Assembly: GCA_964023205.1 (NCBI GenBank)
Contig: OZ026837.1
Coordinates: forward strand, 16,770,676-16,834,675
From: Lutraria lutraria
Lineage: Eukaryota; Mollusca; Bivalvia; Venerida; Mactridae
Direction: 5' to 3'
DNA: 64,000 nucleotides
The notes beneath the pieces are model-generated. The model had not been told where the DNA came from, did not search any database, and saw only the letters and a list, made by a program, of their open reading frames with translations. Position numbers and translations under genes: made by a program. This document shows positions 1-12,165 of this stretch, in pieces (the first letter of the stretch is position 1; every line of letters begins with the position of its first letter).

Positions 1-4
1 CTGT

Positions 5-430
5 ATGAAAACCTTTCGTACCTATCACGTTCGTTTCAGGCAGAAATTGGGGAACAAGCCTTGCATCAGAAAAGTAAAAAAAAATTACCGTTTCGATATA
101 AACTACTCAAAGTCTTCTTTTAAATATATAGTTATATTGTGCTTACTACGATGCGGTGATATCCAAAGTAACCCTGGTCCAGGTACGTAGAATACCCCTA
201 ATTCTCACACGAATGTAACTAAAGGGAGGAAACCCAAACACTCATGTACAGTTTGTAACAAAGGGATTATATCTATAGGCAGACGTGAAGGAACTGTGAT
301 GGTAAAATTGTAATAAATTCTACATAAAACACCATAACTTAACCCATAATTACTTTAATCGAAAAAATTGTCCCAAAATTCGGCCCCACTCAACTGGAAT
401 ATATACTATATAAGAAGGCGTATAACTCTT
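5..430 (+). mobile_element. Decayed 5' part of a non-LTR retrotransposon ORF with a 2A-like peptide
   Basis: An ATG at 5 opens 61 codons that end in a hydrophobic stretch (IVILCLL) followed by GDIQSNPGP at 155-181, then GT and a TAG stop. The motif fits the 2A 'StopGo' consensus D(V/I)ExNPGP except for Q at the E position. Past the stop the same frame continues with KHSCTVCNKGI; after a one-base shift near 310 it continues with CNKFYIKHH-like residues. This resembles the Cys/His finger that often follows 2A in CR1-like retrotransposons of molluscs, sea urchins and other marine invertebrates. No endonuclease or reverse transcriptase domain is visible, so this is a 5' fragment broken by a stop and a frameshift. 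The element may begin before the window. The family is inferred from the 2A plus finger arrangement. Confidence 0.7.
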
Positions 431-779
431 CGTTCTGGTGAATGCGCAACACCTACACAAAACGTAAAGTTAAAAAGCAATACGTACCAATTCTTCAGTT
501 AATGTTTTCAGCGGTCTCACTTATATATTTTTGCACATAAGACCAAAACTAAGGCTCTAGACCAATCCGTAACCGAGTATTCGAACAAGAAACGCTAGAA
601 TTTGATCGATTTCGGATGTTCGGAAAAAATGCGGCCACACCAAAATGGACTAAGTTCAAAAATAGATTTTTAAATATTTTAAACAAAAAAAATATTGGAC
701 AATACATGGTTGGCGCCTGTGTCTGCTGAAAGACTTTTATACACTTCCATTTTCTTGATTTATTTACTCAACTTTAACT

Positions 780-1335
780 AGAGTTGTCACGAGCTGGTGA
801 CAAATACCTCCACATGCTGCAAGTACCTAAGAGCTACAGTCATGGAGTTGCGCGCGACCCTTCATCTAGTGGTGGTTAACATTTGTGGTAAGTTATACCA
901 CATGCTACAATGAGTGACTAAGTTACAGAACGGACACAGAAAAAGTCCAAAATTACTAAATTAGAACCCTTGAACTCCAAGTGTGACCTTAACATTGGAG
1001 CTACAGGTGTGTGGGTTGCGCGACACATCGTCTAATGATGGTTAACATTTGTTGCAAGTTATAACAAATTCCTACAATGAATGACCACGTTACAGATCGG
1101 ACACGGCAAAATACCAAAATTATGACCTTTGAACTCCAAGTGTAACCATGACAATGGAGCTACAGTCATGGGAGTTGCGTGCGACACATCGTCTAATGAA
1201 GGTTAACATTTGTGGTAAGTTATAATAAAATCCTACCATGAATGACAAAGTTACCGTGAGGGCGGTCACGATTCGGGACGTACAGACAGACGGACAAAGT
1301 GACTCCTATATAGCCCCACTATTTTAGTGGGGGTA
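780..1335. repeat. Dispersed molluscan-type repeat with internal ~165-bp monomers
   Basis: Three imperfect monomers start near 835, 1005 and 1160. Each holds a 'gttgcg..cgacacatcgtctaatga' block and a 'ggttaacatttgtg' block. The right end has 'cagacagacggacaaagtga' and a 'ccccactattttagtggggg' hairpin. A related copy in the opposite orientation lies in malectin intron 3 (31330-31700). No coding frame is seen. Confidence 0.6.
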
Positions 1336-1439
1336 TAAATATAAAAAAATGCGTAGCACAAGGTTAGGTGAGAATCAGTCTTTTGCGCAGTCTCAAACAG
1401 CTTCTGATTTCTGGTCTTAAACTGTTACAGTGCATTCCT

Positions 1440-1850
1440 GAATGGCACCGAGGACCTGCTTAAGTCTCATTTAACTTGAACTGGTTCCCGTTCCATGCTG
1501 CAGTGCATCAAAGGCTTTGTACAGAAGTCTGTCTCCTACTCAGTGATCTCCCTTCGCATATTGTTGTCAAGATTTTAGCCAAAATTTATGTTTTCATTTA
1601 TATTTTGACGTATTCACATGAGAATTGTTTTAAGGTGTTAGATAATAAAGAAAATAATTCCAAAAAGATGCAGGACGCCACTGGTTTATATCTGAATCCC
1701 CGCCCAATGTGACCGTGCATCAAAGGTAGTCAATGCATGTGGGGACTTATTTGACACGTAAACAAAGTGAATTCCTACGCAGTGATCTCCCATCACAAAT
1801 ATCTTTGTTACTTTCAACAGCATTCTTTAGTTTCAGTTTTTTAGACAACA
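1440..1850. repeat. Diverged duplicated repeat block
   Basis: The blocks around 1500-1560 and 1712-1800 share 'gtgcatcaaagg' and 'cagtgatctccc' in the same order, so they look like an old direct duplication. The left edge carries 'actggttcccgttccat', which also ends a small hairpin at 6402-6470 and recurs near 30054 and 56324. No convincing coding sequence is present. Confidence 0.4.
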
Positions 1851-1854
1851 CCGC

Positions 1855-2110
1855 TTTTCAACCAGTTATACACGGCGGCTATATTCGCTTAGCCAGTTTT
1901 CTCGGACTGTATTATTGCCGTTACTTGCTTACTCTACCACAAGGAGTTGTCAACTTCTCAGTCACATACGGAGGAATCATATATTTTCATAGTTTGTCAA
2001 ATTTTCATAGAAGGGTTTGACCAGTTACGACGGGGATTCGAACCCGGATCGCCGGTTGCATGTCCAGTGCACGTGCCACGTACTTGACAACGGCCGTCCT
2101 TATTACATGT
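1855..2110 (-). mobile_element. tRNA-derived SINE copy, minus orientation
   Basis: Read on the minus strand, 2030-2105 has a tRNA-like head with a B-box ('ggttcgaatccccgtcg'). The body ends in a 'gccgccgt'-type tail near 1870. Related copies are at 7475-7830 and 11915-12165, with a head-only fragment at 45165-45245. It does not fold as an intact tRNA. Confidence 0.55.
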
Positions 2111-3780
2111 AGCCGGTAAGAAAATCTATCTTGGAAATTGTGTCATTTAACTTTTAATATATTATTAAGCTCAAATGGTAATATCTCTTCATAATAAGCT
2201 GATCAGTTTTAAGGAAGCTAAATTCTTTATATTGTTACCGCCATTTTGATAATTCTCCAATCCAGCTGAAAACGGTACGACTGAATATGGAGACGCTAAA
2301 GCATATGTTTTGAGCTATTAACAACATGTTACTCTAAAGTATTGTGTTTTATTTTATACCGCTTCACTATAATAATAATGAAACGCAGCAAAATGCCCAT
2401 AAATTGAAGTATGCAAGCTGATACAATCTCGCGTCATTTACATTTTATAAGGACGTTACAAGTAGGTGTATTCTGAACATACGGGCTACTAATTACATGC
2501 ATCATATGACGTTACAAGGCCTTTCAAATCAACAAATGTCCAGAGTATAAATTGTTAAACATACAATAATTGATTGATATCATATTGTCGACAAACCTTT
2601 TACATCATAGTCTTACTGGTCCGTTATCAAACAGTTTAGAATTAAACCAAGTCGTTGAACATTACCATTTTGTATCGTGAACAGAAAAACAGAATGGAAG
2701 TAACATTTGTGGTGATCAATAAAATGTAAGTTAATAACATACTAAATACATTTATAATATAACTTCATTTACCCAATTATGTAACATGTCTTTTTTTGCG
2801 TCGATACAAGACTCAGTACCTTTGTTTGACATTATATGGCTTGCGTACCCAGTTCGTAGTTTGACATTATATAGTCTGCGAACTAGTCCGTTTGTTTGAC
2901 ATCATATTGCTCGTTTTGTTTCACTATATAGTCTGCGAACTAGTTCGTTTGTTTGCTAATAAGTTCATTTTTTACATTTTGTTGTTTGCTTTACAGGACG
3001 TTTGTTTGACATGATGTAAACATGTTTTTACGTCTATTTATATAATTACACATCTGTTACCGTGTCTTGTCAGTATCCATTGAAAATGATGGCACGTTTT
3101 TTTTGCAGCATAAAATCCAAACCAGAGCGAAACAGCAGGAAGCTTTTATTGAAATGTTATTTATAAAATCACGATGCATAGAACATACATTATAAAATGA
3201 TGAGATCTGAGGAAACATTTGTTACAAAACATGATCTAAAAGCAATGCAAATATCATACATAATAAAAAGTGCAGATTTATAACATTTTAAGCGAACATA
3301 TTGTACTAGTATAATTATGATATACGTAATGGCATCATGAAGAGATGTTCTAGGTAACGTAGTTCTCCTGTCAAATAGTTATTCATATTTCATGAATTGT
3401 TCATGAAGAATGCAAGAATAGTTAAAGAAAAAAATCATATTTTCATGAATCCCTTTCTATGGGGTGAACACAATAAGACCACTGATTGTGTGATAATGCC
3501 CCGTGCTTTTCGAAACCGAACACTTTATTAACAAGTTGAATATATTAAGACTACTAGAGATTCATACTTAAAAATAGTGGGCGTGATTTTTAAAAAACTT
3601 TATTGTCTCCTTGTATTTGGGAAAAATGCTCCATTGTGAATATTGTCCGAATACTCAATACATGGCTCAGACGGCATCATTTTATTGCTCAGTCAATCAA
3701 TCAATCAATCAATCAATCAGAGAATCAAAGTAACACATGAAGTGAAATTTTAACATGTATGCATGTAACAAAAGCTGTTT
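2111..3780. other. AT-rich intergenic sequence, no gene seen
   Basis: No supported coding frame. A degenerate local repeat of 'gtttgacattatat' and 'agtctgcgaactagt' runs through 2813-3010. A short (atca)n microsatellite is at about 3694-3719. A minus-strand AATAAA at 3681-3686 could be the polyadenylation signal of the claudin-like gene that ends at 4085. Confidence 0.4.
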
Positions 3781-3789
3781 TAAAAGTAA

Positions 3790-4025
3790 ATTGGAACTAT
3801 TGTGCCAAAACTCGCGATGCAGTATCAAATTGCGGTGTAGTATTTAAATCGTGATGTAATATCGAAATGGCGATGCAGTACCAAAATCATAACGTAGTAT
3901 CAAAATCGCGATGCTATATTGAAATCGCCACACAGAATCAAAATCGGGATGCGGTATCGAAATGTTGATGTTGTAAAAAATTGTTTTACTGTATCAAAGT
4001 TGATACGGTATCGATAACATGAAAC
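3790..4025. repeat. Degenerate ~20-bp tandem repeat
   Basis: About ten imperfect copies of a unit like 'tatcaaaatcgcgatgcag' lie immediately downstream of the first claudin-like gene. They would fall in its 3' UTR if the AATAAA at 3681 is used. Confidence 0.6.
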
Positions 4026-4084
4026 AACATAAGATCGCGATGTCGTTAGGAAACTAAAGTGCTACATCGAAGTGCGATACGGTA

Positions 4085-7000
4085 TTAACGATAAGACACC
4101 CTCTCAGACATGTAATCTAGGGACCGATGATCTCTTGGTTTATAGGACCGGTCCAACTTGTAGTCTCTCCCATATTGACTTGTATTCTGAACATGCGGCT
4201 GAATGTAACTAATTTTGGAACGAGGCTGTGAATACGAAGAGTAATGATGCGCATCGTATGAGGGTGGCCTGTAAGGCGGGGCGTAAGGCGGGGCATTCAT
4301 GACATGTGATCTTTCCCGATGCTCGTAGGCGGGACCGTACGGATCTCGGTGATAGTGATGAACATGTACTTCCCTGTCCGTAGATCGTACCCTAATGTCC
4401 CATACAAACAAAGATATACACACTAGAAAGATAATGGCGTCGGCGACATAACATATGATATAAGAATAGCCATAATCATGATCTGTATCCACGGTCGTGT
4501 AAGCTTGGAACATGTCCGGCAAAATGAAATTGAAGTCGTCATCTTGTGTACCGTACAATATCACTGCTACCACGATGAAGATGCCTACAAAAAAAACAAG
4601 AAATACTATCATATCCACACAACGAAATCGTTGACAGTAAAAAACACAGTCGTATGAAGACGGTTTGTAATTATGTAAACGCACATTGAACACAATAATC
4701 ATATATTTGTAACTATAAAATTCCCCAACAGTTAAACAGTCAATATGAGTTGTCAAAAATCTTAATTTGGCCCTAAAACTGGTCCTTTCTAACATGCTCA
4801 TTAAAAATAGGGAATGCAGGCCAGTCTGTTTTTTCTCTTGAAAGTAGTGATCTGCGATATACCGGTATATTGCAATCATCGTGACGTCCCAATGCAATAC
4901 GTACCGGTACGGTTCCACTCCGTACCGCGATATGTTTAAAGTAAATTGATATTGACTACTTCAGCTAGTATTGTATCAGCTGTAGCTATGTATTTAATTT
5001 GTGTAGCTGTATTAAGGCTGTATGTGATGCCTTGCTCAAGGAGAGTTTTATAATTATGTACAATTGTTGTATACTATACAGCATGAAGTTTCATTCTAGT
5101 CACTGTTATTAGTCATTAGTTTCTTTGTGATATATAGCTCAAATAAAGATACCATCATGCAAATGATTAATAATTTTTTTTCATTAAAATCCAAGCTTGA
5201 ATACTTTATTAATAAATCGAGAGTTTTAAACTCCCAAAATATCGCAATACGTATTGCAATACAGTGTAGCGTATCGCAATATATCGCGATACGAAAATTC
5301 CCGCAATGTGGAAAGTGGAAACTTATTTAAGGTAAAACAGTGAGAAAGATGATTTTCCGTAAAAAGGCTAGGACCGTGGGGAAAAACTATGGAAGATCGG
5401 GCAACTAGAAACAAACATGTTTACGCCTTACTATAATTAAATGTCTTAAAATCAGTGATGATATTGAATCGAACTGCTTTGTTGCTGCTTATACTACGGC
5501 TGTTTAACGCCCACACACTCATGAACATTTTAATTAAGTGCTCGCCCATGTTGGATCATCACTGAAGCGTTGGTAAATCAAATAATCATCGCTCTGTTGA
5601 ATGCCTTCAATATACATTGTATATAATTACTGGGTGTTACCTAAAAATCCATCTCTTATAATTAAGTTAGATTTTATGAGTTGTTGAACCATAGTTAATA
5701 AAATGTATCAATCGGAACGCCTCGGCGTTTGTCCCTAGAAAACGCATTGTCCAATCGGAACGCCCCGGCGTTTGTTTTTAACAGTTCCTGGTGCATTATA
5801 GCAAGGACTTATACACATACACATGTATGGCAGGCCGCCATATTGTTGTTATTCACGAACTACCTTTCCATCACCTATAGCTGTTTCTCTTTCAGTTGGA
5901 ACTTTATCAACCGCGAACGATAAACACATTTGAAAGTCTGTAATTCTTAGAATGATTTTTTGAAAACGAGTACCTAGTGTTGAAAAAGTATACTATAGTG
6001 ACCGGAAACCGCGTAGCCAAAATTTGTAACCCTACACTCATGTACGTGCAATCGTAACTACTCGGGTATTTCCGTAACTGAGAAATACGCCCTCAAGTTC
6101 TGTAGACAAACGCCGAGATGTTCCGATTGATGTACAAAGCGTATTTTTTCCGTTACGGGAATGTCCGAGTAGTTTATAGACAGTGTAAAGTACAAATGAA
6201 CGGTCCTTACCGGAAATGACAATTAGGACGACATTGAAGATCTTAATCTTCCTGTTTTGTGTGACACACAGCAAGAGACAAGATAACACCAGGGATATTG
6301 ATAATCCTATAACAGCCAGGCTCATCAGTGCTTGTACGGCTTTAAACCAATCTAAAATTAAGATAAATAAACTGTTAGATATTAAGTACATGTACGAGTA
6401 AACTGGTTCCCGTTGATTTATGTGTACAAAGCCACCCTTTGGTGCACTTAAACATGGAACGGGAACCAGTTTAATGTACGAATATATTTATAGAATAAAA
6501 CCCATGAAAACCGGACTCCCTGAAAACCGGAACTCTCTAAAAATCGGTCGTTTTTTTAAATAATGTACATGTATATATATAAAATTATGTTCTGTTCTGT
6601 TCTTCATGATAGTAAGTAGTATTTCGTCCGTTGTTGCAATCTCCTTACAGCGGGCAATATGAAGTGAGGTAGAATTTAAAAATAGACTTTATCCTGATCA
6701 AAATTCATCACGGGTATACTAGTATTCAAGTAAGTGTATATACAGCCAAAACTGCGAACAAAGGCCGCCCTCGTGAAATACTTAATGTGACCTTTATTGA
6801 CAGGTGATCCGTATTCGGAGGTCATTTTGTTCCAAATAACGAAAGACGTAACATAATAGCCTTTATTTTAAGGGTGACCTTTATTCGGAGGTAGCAATTA
6901 ACTTATGTTTGGCTTTACGTTAAAATCCTTATAGTTATTTTAGCTTCTAATGCTGATTGGTATACTCCGTTTTATGAAACTGAATTCTTCGGTTCCAACA

Positions 7001-9102
7001 GCTGCTGATCTATTGCCGTAAATTATGTATTTCAACTAGGACTACATATCAAAAACTGTCAACAGAATGACAACTCTAAGAACTATTGCAACGTCTTTAA
7101 TAAGAGTAGTATTAAGTTTTATGATCTTATTTACTTGCGATTTACATAATTTAAATATACTGACAAAATTAATGTAAAATAAAATTTGAATAGATATTTT
7201 TTGCGACATTGAGAAACACGATGGTTGGTAAAAGCGCGACGGCGCTTGACTGAATAATTTGTTTAAGATTCTATTCACCTGCACCTGTATGTTCAGATAT
7301 TGTACAAATGCCCACGCACAATAAAATATCAAGCAAAGCCTGAAAGTCTAAACGATCTATTTACTTGATATTCAGTTGTTCGAATTCAATCACGAGTTTC
7401 AAGTTTGCATAATAAACTCATTAATAATAGCGCGCACAAATGATGATAACTTTGCATGACTACATGTGAAGTTTATTTATTTATTTGGGTGTCAACGTTT
7501 TAAAACGCCTTTTTTAACAATTTTTCAGTTACATACGGCGGCCGAATCACCCAACAAGTTTTACCCGGGCTATGGTTACCACTAGAAACCGGCAACTTCT
7601 CCACCAATCGTAATTACTCGGGCATTTCCGTAACTGAGAAATACGCACTTTCGTTAGATAAACGCCGAGGAGTTCCGATTGCTTCTCCACATGTGGAGGG
7701 AAATCGAGATTGTTTTCAAATTTTCATAGAAGATATGTATGACCTGTCACGACCGGGAGTCAAACCTAGATCGCCGTGTTTAAAGTTTAATCTAGCGCAT
7801 GAATCACTGGACCACGGCCGCTGATGGCTGTTTAGTACTTAAAGTCTGAAAGCATTAACCTGCATGAGCATTTGTCGGAATATTCACGGAAATTCCCGAG
7901 ATGTTACGATCGAATGTCTTCGTGTGTTGACCGAATATTAAGACTGAATAAATTGATAATCCGACGCTAAATCATGCAAATTTTATTCATTGGTATTCAA
8001 GTACGTTTCCGAATTCATTGGATAGTGTGAATCTTATGTAAAATCTAAACAGACATAACACGGGTTCAATTAAGTGTTCAGAATATCAAAACCTGAAACA
8101 GCTTTACAGCATGTATAACAAAATCTATGTTAAACATGTAAATTTATACATTGTATAATAGTATTCATTCGTTTGACTTTTGTATAATATTGATCGATAT
8201 CAATTCTAAATGATCGGGAAACCAAACATGTACTAGGATACTTTTAGAACAAATTGGAACAGAACAGAGCAAAAAAGAGAAAAGCTGAGCTGAACAAGAA
8301 ATACTAATAGCAGAACAGAATAGAACACATTATTCAGATGGATATTTATTTGAAGTTTTATAAATTTTGATAAAATATAACGTATGAACAATATGCTAGA
8401 TCTTTAAGTATTTGGTTGCCACAAACATAGTACACTTTTTTATAGTGATTTGTGTCTACTAAACGCAAATGACTATGTTACCGTAAAGTTACGATCCCAT
8501 GAAATTACTGATTCAGGCAATTCAAAGAAATGTGGTACTCAAGAAAATAAGTGAAACTACAGTTAACCATGAGATAACATTTCGGTCCAAGTTGTCCAAT
8601 CTACATCTTTATGAATAAGAATGAAGAAGTTTTTGTTGGAGATGATGTCTCCACTGAGTCCCAGTAAAATCGAGGGTTGAGCGCAACAGTGTCGTAACTC
8701 ATATTGAAATAAGAACAAGTTACAACAGTGTTGCGCTGAGCCCTCGAAATGTATAATAATACTTGTTATTACCTCCGATGCTAGAGAGCTCATAAGAGCA
8801 AAGATCTCACAACCGTTATACTATAATTATGCTATATCGTGTGCCATTATAAAAAAAAGAATACCTGGGGTATTCAGTCTCATGCCGCACGTGCATGCAT
8901 TCAGCACAACCTTGACACATACGCATTCTTGCCAGAGTCCCACTTCATTCGAGTATTCAGCTTGTCCCACGGCGATAGGAAGTTTCCGCGTCACGATGGA
9001 CCAATTTGTTGTGGTGAATCCAACTAGCAACAGAACATAGGTCACGAACAAACAAACAACAGCTATCTTTAATACCGTTGATGATTTTCCGCACAGATCC
9101 AT
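4085..9102 (-). CDS. Claudin/PMP22-superfamily four-transmembrane protein, paralog 1 (3 exons)
   Basis: Exons are 8865-9102, 6211-6351 and 4085-4584, giving 292 residues. Splices are GT-AG and both introns are phase 1. The ATG at 9102 is chosen because MDLCGKSSTVLK lines up with the start of the downstream paralog; an in-frame Met at 9135 is the alternative. Exon 1 holds TM1 (IAVVCLFVTYVLLLVGF) and an extracellular loop with NW and GLWQEC followed by a second Cys cluster, matching the claudin/PMP22 W-GLW-C-C signature. Exon 2 holds TM2 and the start of TM3. Exon 3 finishes TM3, adds TM4 and then a long cytoplasmic tail rich in Tyr, Pro, Arg and His. Family members act as junction or membrane-organising proteins; the function here is not known. 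The open frame running from 4585 to 4918 is intron. Both introns contain MITEs and a SINE. Confidence 0.85.
6049..6129. mobile_element. 81-bp TIR MITE with 9-bp target duplication
   Basis: Ends are CAATCG and CGATTG. The flanks are atgtacgtg on the left and atgtacaaa on the right, a diverged 9-bp duplication. A second copy lies at 7605-7681 and a partial doubled head at 5708-5775. Sequence to about 6176 is inverted relative to the left part ('gcgtatt..ccgttacgg'), so a longer foldback may overlap. It lies in claudin-like paralog 1, just 3' of exon 2. Confidence 0.6.
6402..6470. repeat. Short hairpin repeat (actggttcccgtt family)
   Basis: An imperfect inverted repeat with ends 'ctggttcccgtt' and 'aacgggaaccag'. 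The same terminal word occurs at 1476, about 30054 (diverged) and 56324, suggesting a small TIR element family. Confidence 0.5.
6731..6900. mobile_element. MITE of the 'gtcaaacctgtg' TIR family
   Basis: Carries 'gcgaacaaaggccgccct' at the left and 'tgacctttattcggaggt' at the right, the hallmark words of a family with 11 copies in this window. The ends are diverged. It lies in the first intron of claudin-like paralog 1. Confidence 0.6.
7475..7830 (-). mobile_element. tRNA-derived SINE copy with a nested MITE
   Basis: The tail side has 'gtttatttatttatttgggt' and a 'cagttacatacggcggcc' block. The tRNA-like head at 7740-7825 is read on the minus strand. It belongs to the same family as 11915-12165 and 1855-2110. 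A 77-bp TIR element is inserted at 7605-7681. Confidence 0.6.
7605..7681. mobile_element. 77-bp TIR MITE inserted in a SINE, exact 9-bp target duplication
   Basis: Ends CAATCG and CGATTG, with a TIR of about 17 bp and three mismatches. It is flanked on both sides by cttctccac (7596-7604 and 7682-7690). A 9-bp duplication suggests a Mutator-like source; hAT would normally give 8 bp. There is no coding capacity. Confidence 0.75.
8655..8757. repeat. Palindromic MITE-like element, copy 1
   Basis: The inverted arms 'atcgagggttgagcgcaaca' and 'tgttgcgctgagccctcga' surround 'catattgaaataagaacaag'. A close copy sits in malectin intron 2 at 30727-30813. Confidence 0.6.
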
Positions 9103-9135
9103 ATTGTATCGAGACGAAATATAAACAAAACTCAA

Positions 9136-10384
9136 TGGACTCTCTTATATCATTTATTATTAAATCAGAATGAAACACATCCGACATCGAAATACTGCTT
9201 AAGTCATTTGTTGCATTTTGTTATACAAGGTGATTTTCTTTTATGAAATATTTTAAGGCGTTTCTTTTCAAAGTTAAATGAACCGCGCCCATAATATTTA
9301 ATTTGCTTCAGATTTCAATGCGTGGCGAGTAATGAGGAGATACACTCATGCATTTACCCTTCGAACATTATAACATTTACATATCTACATACCTATAACA
9401 CGTGAAAAACTCGGTTGACATTACACCAAGGCTTGATAAATAGATAAGTACAGAAGGACAGACGGACACATATATAAACGGCAGTTCGGATTTTATCCAC
9501 AACTAACAAACACATTCGGAGCTCATCGGACGATTCCGTTCTTTTAACGGATTACGCAAACTCCCCGCAGCGGTTACCTCCCTTGATCAGTACATTAACA
9601 AAGCGTGACGTAACCGGTGTGAGGAGTTCGCGGATAACGTTGGGTCGTTCTAGGCATGCCAAAACGCTAACAATTGGACCTCCTCGTCGTTTGTCTAAAT
9701 AAAAGTGCCTCGGACATAAAAGACGGGCCACCATTTTGTTGTTGTTGTTCACGGGCCACGAAATCATTGGCAGTTAGTATTTTATAGTGTTTTATTATGA
9801 ATTAAGGCTCATTCTAAGAAGTTGTGTCAGTAATTTAACATTTCCACTCTGTACATGTATACCTGTATACACGCTGCGATTTTACGACAGTGTGTCTTTT
9901 TGTAAATTTTGACCATTTTTCGAGTGAAAAATCTTCAATAGCGACATTAGGATATCTTTAAAGGTAGTAAAAGTATACATTTTCAGTTAGCGTGTTGAGT
10001 TGCACACACGTTGCAGTATATATGAGATAGATATTTTGTACTGCATTGCAATAACATGGAAGTTTATAACATGCGTTGGAAAAATCGAATTATCGATTCT
10101 CTTCTATATATATATATGGGTTACATGGAGAAAAAAATCTTTTGATTTTTTTTCGTGACAAACCCCTTTGCTTTCAATCATTGCTGACTCTTGAAATCCA
10201 ACGGTGAAAACAACCAACCTGTTTCCCTTTCAATGTTCTTTTTATCAAGTACGAACGATAAACATGTTTGAAAGTCTGCATTTCTGAGAATGGTTCTTGA
10301 TAACGAGTACCTATATAGTGTTGACAAAGTATAGTGGCCGGAAACCGCATTACCCTAACCTTATGTACGAGGCGTATACATAGT
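9136..10384. other. Region upstream of claudin-like paralog 1, no gene seen
   Basis: This holds the likely promoter of the minus-strand gene starting at 9102. No confident TATA box is called. Fragments of the CAATCG-type MITE appear near 9525-9545 and 9671-9700. No coding sequence is supported. Confidence 0.3.
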
Positions 10385-10663
10385 TCCCACATCTACAATA
10401 TTTACCTCCCTTGGCGAATTTCTTATGCGCTTAATAGAAAAAATACGAAAATTGGATATTAAACAACTTAATGTATAAAGGATAACTTAATCATGAAGTT
10501 GTTAAGGCCATTATCACATCAGGTTTAAGAAATTGTAGTTGTCACATATAAATATTCTATATTTAGAATTATCAAAACAAAAATATAAATATCTTCGATT
10601 AGTGCTTGTTAAATTTGCCAAGCAAGATGGCCGCCAAGGGAGGTAAATATTGTAGATGTGGGA
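10385..10663. mobile_element. 279-bp MITE with 32-bp perfect TIRs
   Basis: The left end 'tcccacatctacaatattta' and the right end 'taaatattgtagatgtggga' are exact reverse complements, and the match extends through 'cctcccttggcg'/'cgccaagggagg'. The interior is AT-rich and non-coding. The perfect TIRs suggest a young insertion. Confidence 0.75.
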
Positions 10664-11900
10664 TCCTCAGTTACTTAAACTGTAACCGGTTTTCTGATGA
10701 CTACGTAGTCACATGACTTACTTCATTGAACCGTGAGGGGAGTTACAATTCCTGTAATAATTGCAATGTAATATACACATAAAAGGCCATCTCTTTTATA
10801 ATTTTGTTGAGCGTCCGTGTGCGCCTAAATTTCGAGCTCCGTCAGTCAAAAAGAAATATATTTAGACACAACACACTTAATTGAAGGAAATACCAGGTAC
10901 GTCTGTATATTAACAATATTTAGTTGAGTCCTATTTTCTTGTGCGGCTTTATTTAACCATTGAAGCTGTAACGGGGTCCAAGGACAGTTCTCGACTTGAT
11001 GATTATACATGTATATAGGAACGTGTTAAAATCACATTCCAAAAATAACAATTTTGAATAAGATAAAAAAGTGAAAAACTGTTAGCCATAATTTCATCAA
11101 GTCTATAACGATATTAATCTTGAACTTCATGCAATCTTATTTCGGATACAGTGACTCGAAAGAAACAGAATTGTTAGATTTTAAACAAGTCAGTTGACTG
11201 TTGTTTCTGATATTTAAGTCAAGAAAAATTATTTGTTTTTCTCAAAATGAGTGTGTTTTTTTTTAATACAAGGTAGCTTAGTAGATTTTGCAAGATGAGG
11301 TTGACGCTTAATATAATAAAAAAAAACAGAATGGCCTAACAAATCATGCGAACGTTTTCTTATGATATGAATGTATTTTATTTAATTGATCGCCCGACTA
11401 TGTCTAAATGTTTTAACATAAAAGATAAACACCCCATTTTTTATGGATAAATAGGTGTGTTGAATCGTAATATTACTTTGAAATCGTTCGCCGTGAACAC
11501 AGAATAGGTATACATTAAACTTCGGATATAGACGCCCATAATTAGGCGGAAGAAGTTAGTTTCTGGTCACATACTCATTAAAAATAGCGTTGGTAGACCG
11601 GGGCTTTTACGGGGCTCTTGGACGTGAGTGGAAAGGAAAAAGTGAGAAAGTGGGCGTACTGTTCCTCGGGCCTTTCAAATGTCAAGGGTCGCGGGGAAAA
11701 TTAGGATAAGTCGGGTAACCAAAAAACAAGCGTTTTTTAGGCCTTATAGTGTGACAAAATAATATATTAACATCTTAATGAGTATCCATAGTTACTCAGT
11801 GGACCGATCTGATATTTTCATTAAAATATATGATATCACTACAATACTATCTAACCGAATCATCTATGAACGTTAGAACTGTTAACACATGAATACAGTT
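10664..11900. other. AT-rich intergenic sequence, no gene seen
   Basis: No supported gene. Within it, 11580-11745 belongs to a dispersed repeat family marked by 'gggtaaccaaaaaacaag'; similar pieces occur near 5340-5425, 13560-13605, 41490-41680 and 53332-53555. Confidence 0.35.
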
Positions 11901-11914
11901 AATTTTTCGTAGTG

Positions 11915-12165
11915 TGTTTGTTTATTTGTGTTTAACGCCGTTGATTCAACAATTTTTAGTTATATGCGGCGGCCAATTCACCTACTATAATTATGATAAG
12001 TTTTCCTGGACGATTTCGAACAAATACTAACTTACCCTTCCACAAAGAATCGGCAACTTCTCCACAATTTGAGGAAAATCGTCATTGTCATTTCCATAGA
12101 AAGTTATGACCTATCGCGACCGGGAATCTAACCCGAATGGCCCATATCCGTGGCTTATCGGGGTT
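11915..12165 (-). mobile_element. tRNA-derived SINE copy, minus orientation
   Basis: The tail has 'tatttgtgtttaacgccgtt' then 'gttatatgcggcggcc'. The head-side block 'cgcgaccgggaatctaaccc' is a degenerate B-box on the minus strand. The 'gtttaacgccg' tail is typical of bivalve SINE-like repeats. Confidence 0.55.

Noticed and set aside
4585..4918. Upstream extension of the open frame of claudin-like exon 3
   Set aside because: The acceptor at 4585 and alignment with paralog 2 show that coding starts at 4584; the extension is intron sequence that happens to be open.
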